DNA of 64,000 nt from NCBI GenBank assembly GCA_963930645.1, contig OZ005650.1:232790688-232854687 (forward strand). Reading direction: 5' to 3'. This DNA is from Salticus scenicus. Taxonomy: Eukaryota; Arthropoda; Arachnida; Araneae; Salticidae. Both the position numbers and the translations under genes were made by a program. Shown here piece by piece: positions 58,299 through 64,000 of this stretch (its first letter is position 1; every line of letters starts with the position of its first letter). The notes below the pieces were generated by a model. The model was not told where the DNA came from. It made no database searches and saw nothing but the letters and a program-made list of their open reading frames with translations.

Positions 58299-59126
58299 AC
58301 GCAAGCGAAGTATGACATCACTGACCGCCCGTGGATGCAAGAAAAAGATTTTCCTTGTTAATCGCTCATTGGATTTTTTTTTTTTTTTTTATTAAAATTC
58401 TAGAACAATTATTTCCCGATTTTAATCCTCATATTTGGGTATAGATATGGATTAGTTATTGTATGCATGCGTTAGATTGAGTTATTTTGCTGTCAAATTG
58501 ACAAAATTTTAAATTTAAATTTCAAAACTGTCACCCTTGGCGTTTTTTGTACTTGGCGATCAAAAACGTAATAGAAAAATATACATGCCAGATGTATATT
58601 TTCGTAATATGTATTGTACGAAATATTGTTTCATATTATTCGTTACACTCTTAATGTAAGTTTTTAAAATAACCATGATTTTTGAAAGGAATTAAATTGT
58701 ATTCGCCAGATAATTTGGCGATATTTTTTTTTTCTGCCAAGGATGTCGGATATCAAATCTATTCCGCTGCAACATATTAGTATATTATATCAGATACTTT
58801 ATTTAGACATTTGAAAACAAATTTGACTTCAAATTATGATAGAATATTTATCCTTTCCCTTTTAATTAGTTTATTAGTTGGATGTTTATTGTGTAAATAT
58901 CATCCTTTGAAATGAAATGTTTATGTTTTCAATCGAATATGGAAATTTGCCATTTTTTTTTCTAGAGTTTTGAAATTTAAAATTCCAATTTTATCAATTT
59001 TACAACAAAAACAATTTAATCTAACGGATGCACATGAAAACTAATACATATCTATATCCAAATATGGGGATTAAAATGGGGAAATAATTTTCCTCGATCT
59101 TTATTATTTTTTTACAAAAAATCCAG
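58299..59126. mobile_element. ACGCAAGCGAAG-family transposon, right end lost
   Basis: It starts ACGCAAGCGAAGTATGACAT, preceded by AT. It follows the copies at 8873 and 14184 up to the TTTTTTACAAAAAATCCA block, where the roughly 60-70 bp right terminal repeat is missing. The interior contains TTGTACTTGGCGATCAAAAA and CCAGATAATTTGGCGATA. This copy can no longer transpose in its present form. Confidence 0.75.
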
Positions 59127-59816
59127 TTCACTTTTTATATTATTGTTCGCGTGAAAATATATTTTATTATATGTCTAAAAATAAATTAATTCGTAAATCT
59201 TTTTGGCAACAATTATAAATTAAGATAAATAATATTATAAAATAGAATTTCTTATTTTATTTTATTTTATTTATTTATTTATTTTTAAATTCCAATTTCG
59301 TTTACACACATCAGTTTAAACCACTGAGTAATAAAGACTCCGTGGTTTAAACATTGATGCTTAGATATTATATCATATCATATCAAATTAAATTATTAGA
59401 AAAATAAACACTTTTATTTCTATAATGACGTCAGATTTAACGTGTAAGTTTAACAATTAAAAAAGCTTTATATGAATTTCAATTTAATGCACGTGCAAAT
59501 ATATTTCTTTTCTTTTCACGTCAAGATATTTTAAAAACGAAATGAACATGTAAATGTTTCTTTTATGTTGGCAGCAGCTAATTTTTTTAATATTTCATTA
59601 TTTCCATTTCTATTACGGCTTCTATGGGGATTTTAATAAAATGCTCAGAATTTAAACTAAAATTTATTTTATCAAAATTAAATATAGCCTATAACAATAT
59701 GGCATACTGTAGCTTTCGGTCAGTGAAAGAAGTTTTTAAATCGGTTCAGTAGTTTCAGAGATTACCCTCCACAAACAAACAATTTTTTGCGCTTTATATA
59801 ATGATATAGATATAGA

Positions 59817-60135
59817 TAGGGAACGTACGATTGCGAACTTGAATAACATATTTCAATTTCATTAAGATATGTTCACAGTAAAGGTATGAAAATATGGTTT
59901 ATAGAAATCTCTCTCATAGAACACAATGCTTTGAAATAATTTCGGGTGTCCCTGTACACAAACCAGTAGAGGTATGAACTCCATTTTCAATAAGGATCTT
60001 CCGATAGTGACCTTGAATAACATATATCAGTTTTAGGATATTCCATAAATATTTAGGGGCGTTAGAGCGTGGACAGACAGACAGACAAACCGAAGTCATT
60101 AACACTTTTCAACCTTGTTGGAAAGCGTTAAAAAA
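59817..60135 (+). repeat. Satellite resuming after the second mobile element
   Basis: It resumes the monomer broken at 56517 (TAGGGAACGTAC) and runs through one further CGGGTGTCCCTGTACAC block. It ends in a GGACAGACAGACAGACAAAC tract and TTGGAAAGCGTTAAAAA, matching the end at about 38640-38735. Confidence 0.85.
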
Positions 60136-61278
60136 AAGAGTAGAAGAAATAGAAGAAATCATAAAGAAATTAAAATATCCTATTTTGTTAAATTTTTCAA
60201 AAATTATTGAATATATACAATTATATTATTACACAACGAGGTAAATCCAATAAAGGGAAATAATCAATTGCTCATCATTCTAGAAATATAAAATTGGAAA
60301 TAAAATTCCAGCACTATTTATGCATTTTCGAATTTAAAAAAAATGTTTACGTATAAGTCGTGTATGTAAAAGCAGATAAAATCAGTAGACCTCCGTAGAC
60401 AGGCCTAATGTGTGTTAAATTGACTTTGTTCGCAATCGTGTAAGAGCGAAAACAACACTTAACTAATAGCTTTTTAGCAACATAATATGAGCAGCAAAAT
60501 TCGCCTTTGAATTTCACAAACTTTTTGAGAAATAATCTTCCTTTTTTAAAGAGAATTCATTAGTACTAGATCTATATGAAAGAAAAAAATATACATGCAA
60601 CTTGTTTATAAATAATTTCATTGACAATATATTTACAAGATTCGACTAACCTCATGCTAAAGTTTTTCAAATTCATCAGTTATTATTTTTTGTTACAAAT
60701 TTATTATTTTTTGTTACAAAGTAGCAAATTCAAAAACCCTCTTTTAGCGCTACATTTGTCTTGGGAAATCTATGGGACCTGCGGTCACGAAATTTAGTGG
60801 GTAAATTGTTTATATGTATCCAACACTTATTGAAAAGTTATTTTACGAAATCCCTTCCCTTACCCCCTTAGGGTTCGGGGGGCAATAAACACGTGTAAAA
60901 ATACGTTTTCCCGTTTGAATACTCTTTAAATTATCTGAGAATGGCAAATTTTAGTATGTGGATGTTGATTAAATGTACACATTATGTGCGTCGGTGGGAT
61001 TTTGCAAAACTTCGAACTCATCTGCTGGGGAAATAAGGAAGGGGAAGTAAGAAACAGGTTAGTTGCCGACGAAGGCAGTGGGGACCAGGATTCCTCGCGT
61101 TGCGAGCGGGAAAAGTCTCTACCGAATACAGCAGGAACTTTAACTTAGGTTATTAATGATGATATGGGATTTTGACAACTCATTAAATATGGTGACCAGC
61201 GAATCGCGCGAAGCCTGCTAATAATATATATAATGTATATCTATTGAATGCCTCTCTCATAAACTGCATGTGAGAAGA
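60136..61278. other. AT-rich DNA with a minus-strand dispersed repeat
   Basis: At about 60725-60900 the text (CTCTTTTAGCGCTA, GAAATCTATGGGACCTGCGG, CCCTTACCCCC) is the reverse complement of parts of 20680-21200. A GC-richer stretch at 61060-61140 has no recognisable content. No genes were seen. Confidence 0.5.
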
Positions 61279-61347
61279 CAACTAAACGATATTGATGATT
61301 AAGGAAACATCACCGACGCTTCTTTAATTATCAATATCATTTAGTTG
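61279..61347. repeat. Small imperfect hairpin
   Basis: A 28-bp inverted repeat with about three mismatches (stem CAACTAAACGATATTGATGA and its partner ending 61347) is separated by 13 bases. It could be a tiny foldback element or a structured RNA. Flanks give no target duplication. Confidence 0.6.
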
Positions 61348-61429
61348 TATTTTTATACAAAGTTCTCAAAAAAAAAAAAAAAAAAACATTCTTTTTTCAA
61401 TACTTTTTAACAAATTAAAAAAGTGTTTA

Positions 61430-62180
61430 TCACTTCGGTTTTTCTGTCTATCTGACCGCCTGTCCACGCACTAACTCCGTAAATACTCACAAAATAACTT
61501 GAAAATGATATATGTTATACAAGTTCATATTCTGTATTGAAAGTAATATAAATACTACCATTGGTTTGTATACAGGGACATCTGAAATAATTTCATAAAA
61601 TTTCACAAATTTCTAAAAATCATATTTTAATACTTCATTTTGTACAAACCATAATGAAATTCACATTTATCATTCATATGTACAAGAAAATGCTTTTAAA
61701 TGAATATAGTAATGATTAGCATTAATATTTACAGGGTCACATAAAAATATTAAACTACATTAAGGGCTAGAATTGGAAATCGCTAGAATTGTATTTTTGT
61801 TTGCAATAAATGTTGTATATTCGCTATGATATAAATTGAACAGCTTGTTTGTGTACAAGGACATCACAAAAGTATGTCAATGCATTGCATTTTATGAGAA
61901 GCATTTCTGTAATTCATATTTAAGTTAATTCGCACAAAAAAAAAAAAAAAAAGAAAAAAAAATCACAATTAAAGTGACATATATTATCCACATGTCTTCT
62001 GTAGAATATGGTATGTGTAATATTAAGGTTTACAGAGATACGCTAAAATATTCAAATATATTACGCTGAAAAATTTGAATACATTAAGGGCTACATTCGG
62101 AATATTGCTGGAATTTCATTTCCGTTTTCGATAAGCGTTTGTAACGTTTTACAGCAAGATTTATATATTTTTAAGAATTC
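61430..62180 (-). repeat. Diverged satellite copy, opposite orientation
   Basis: The complement shows the satellite hallmarks in order. On the given strand they appear as CTGTCTATCTGACCGCCTGT then CACGCACTAACTCCGTAAAT, GGTTTGTATACAGGGACATC, TTTACAGGGTCAC and TTGTGTACAAGGACATC. It is less conserved than the large arrays. Confidence 0.7.
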
Positions 62181-63314
62181 AGTTCAATTAGTTTAGTTGT
62201 CTGTATTTTAGTTTTGTCTGTCCGTTGTGTATTTACCTATGCAAAATATATTGAAAGTTAAACGACGAAATGAGTATATACAATGGTAAATTATAAACAG
62301 GTATACAATAAATATTAAAAGTTAGAAACGTCTGCACACACCTAAAAATTATTATAAGCACTAATAATTTTGAAAGGACGTGGCTCTCAATATTTGGGTG
62401 CAAAAAACACGCACAAAAAACAGGTTTCTTTTGCCTTAGAGCTTTTACCTAAATGATACTGGCATGCGTTTTTTGTATCTGAATTAGAAAGGCCACGTCT
62501 TTTAGGAAACCAGTAATGCTTACTTTAATTTTATGGCGAGTACGTAAAGTTGGAAAGTGTTAATAATCTATTCACCGCACGATTTCTTTTTCTTTCTTTT
62601 TTTTTTTTTAGATTATAGCATTAAAGAAAGTTTTAACTTGATATACTTTAAAATATTATGTCTTTATTCTTATCAACGTTTCTCGTACGTAAAAACTTGA
62701 CAATAAACAACTTTTCAAATAACATTTTTTTTTTTAATTACTTTTTTTTAATAACATAACAATTACGCATATACATTCAATTAAAGAAGTATCGTTAACT
62801 ATTTTGTGCTACACCTCTACATCAATATAAATATAATTATGTTACAATCTAAGATAAGGAATTATTTATCTTTAATCTATAACCATACCTTTAATTGCAT
62901 GTCATTTTCTATGACATTCCGAATAGTTTCAGACAATGAAGAATCTTGGAAGTATTTTTCCGGCAATTAATAAATGAATGCTTTTAACATAGAAGAAAAG
63001 TAACTTTTGTTAGAAGTATAAGAGTAATTCCGGCATCTCCATTGAACTATGAAATTAAACCGAAACTTTTTGTCTTTTGGGAAATGAAAATAATAGAAAA
63101 GTTTTTCATTCAATATGAAAAATTAGCTGATTGGAAAAAGAAAAACTTTTATTCCCATTACATTGATTAAGCGCTTTTCAGATTAAAATGAAAATAAACT
63201 GTCCTTGGATAATAAACGAATATTTTTTTAAAAGGAAAACTAAAGATAAAGTATGAATAATGTGTAAGTCAACCGATAATAATCTCATTAAAAGAGTAAT
63301 TTTATGTTTTATTA
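62181..63314. other. AT-rich DNA without recognised genes
   Basis: It contains two AAAAAACACGCACAAAAAAC-like phrases near 62403-62422 and T-tracts near 62598-62609 and 62725-62747. No coding signal was seen. Confidence 0.5.
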
Positions 63315-63316
63315 TA

Positions 63317-63654
63317 CAGGGCGATCATTTTAAAAGAGTACCAATTAGTTTTTCTTATTATCCTTAACTCTGACGGATGGTGCAACTATTCTAACACTGA
63401 GGTTTAATTGTTTGAACCTTGTTTAAGTGTGGGAGACAATTTTTAACACTGTTGGACTGTTGCAACTTTATTTGTGAGGTACAACAGAAATGGAGACGTA
63501 CAATATTACTTACAAGGAAGGTCTCCTTAAAGCGCATACTCAGAATATTGTGAAAAAAAATTACAGAGATACTACTTACATAGGTAACACACGATCAGTC
63601 AAATTTATCGGTGAAATCACACTAAAAAGTAATATATATATATATATATATATA
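63317..63654 (+). mobile_element. Left end of a mariner/IS630-type element, interrupted
   Basis: TA then CAGGGCGATCATTTTAAAAG at 63315-63336 has the form of an IS630-Tc1-mariner terminal repeat (compare CAGGGTGTCC at 5469). It is followed by an open frame from the ATG at 63490 (METYNITYKEGLLKAHTQ), which I cannot match. The element is broken by a (TA)n run and the Tc1-like end at 63655, so its right end is not visible. Confidence 0.45.
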
Positions 63655-64000
63655 CAGTGGTGGCCAAAAGTGTGGACATTTTCTGAATGTTTCATGTTTT
63701 TCAACTGCGTGTGCTTGTAGAATATATTAATTTTCACTTAACTACAAATGTTTATGTATCAAATTGAAGGTAATTTAATGTAAAATTTAATAACAAAAAC
63801 AAAATTAAAATATCTGAATTATAAAAAAAGATATGCTCATTTTAGTAGAACAAACAAACGCAAATCGTTTTGAATAATGACGTGTTTTGTAATAAAAGCG
63901 TACTGACCAATCACAAACAGTGTTCTGATAACCAATCAAATGTCTGTAACTATAGTTTAGGTTATTTGGATGGTAAAAGAGTGATTGTTGTGGAAATATT
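63655..64000 (+). mobile_element. Left end of a Tc1-like transposon, continues past window
   Basis: It starts CAGTGGTGGCCAAAAGTGTG, preceded by TA (63653-63654) at the end of a (TA)n tract. This terminal sequence is typical of Tc1-like elements in invertebrates. About 345 bp of 5' region are visible. The motif GTGGACATTTTCTGAATGTT follows, and no transposase start codon region is recognisable before the window ends. Confidence 0.75.

Larger units (their letters stand above)
56518..59816 (+). mobile_element. Second CTAGCTG...ATATAGA mobile element, with nested MITEs
   Basis: 3,299 bp inserted within the satellite phrase TTTTCAA/TAGGGAAC, again between A and T without duplication. It starts CTAGCTGACCCGTCCGGCTT and ends GATATAGATATAGA. 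The 3' part includes CGGTTCAGTAGTTTCAGAGA then TTACCC, a phrase common near the ends of arthropod Helitron-like and other dispersed elements. Only the termini resemble the element at 47740. The interior is enlarged by two other transposons (56986-57824 and 58299-59126). No replicative gene was recognised. Confidence 0.72.

Noticed and set aside
63490..63720. 76-codon open frame as a host gene
   Set aside because: It starts inside a mariner-type end and runs through a (TA)n microsatellite into the Tc1-like terminus. The C-terminal half is repeat-derived.

Overview
This is a eukaryotic nuclear window. It is very AT-rich and full of poly-A/T tracts, microsatellites, satellite arrays and transposon remnants, with almost no coding sequence. 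The one confident host gene fragment is the first coding exon of an invertebrate tachykinin/natalisin-type GPCR (TkR86C-like), ending at a canonical GT splice donor. The receptor type and the mix of repeats (Tc1/mariner-type elements, Helitron-like elements, a tRNA-derived SINE, an R1/I-type LINE tail) fit an arthropod. A chelicerate, perhaps a spider, is my best guess, but that is inference only.

Layout. 1-183: GC-rich frame open at the window edge, possibly the end of a coding exon. 0.2-8 kb: AT-rich DNA with a diverged satellite copy, a Helitron-like fragment, a 213-bp palindromic MITE, a 612-bp mariner-type element with an internally deleted transposase, and a tRNA-derived SINE. 8101-16414: an 8.3-kb inverted repeat. 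Its two arms are each about 1.2 kb once five nested insertions are subtracted, and each arm shows the empty sites of the other arm's insertions. 16.9-19.8 kb: a satellite of about 310 bp whose monomers carry a 23-bp hairpin. 20-23.3 kb: two further tandem families. 24.9-28.4 kb: a TTAA-flanked MITE and duplicated motifs. 30.6-32.1 kb: three diverged tandem units ending just before a predicted Inr+DPE promoter at 32148. 33845-34383: the GPCR exon. 36-39 kb and 45-60 kb: large arrays of a satellite of about 174 bp. 39-43.4 kb: nested MITEs, one holding a 5'-truncated LINE. 63.3-64 kb: a mariner-type end interrupted by a Tc1-like element that runs off the window.

The most striking structure is a 3211-bp unit present three times in tandem (about 46475-56107). 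It is nearly identical between copies and contains a 1.9-kb mobile element inserted in the satellite. Variant bases place the unequal-exchange junction within 19 bp. The mobile element carries a short array of motifs resembling the CTCF core (CCACCAGGGGGCGC type), so the triplication yields about 15 such motifs in one orientation 14-21 kb downstream of the receptor exon. It is either a recent amplification of potential insulator sites or an assembly artefact, and long reads would decide.

In function, the only gene logic visible is a TATA-less promoter, a 5'UTR and a receptor exon followed by a long intron. No exon for TM4-TM7 was recognised in the remaining 29.6 kb.
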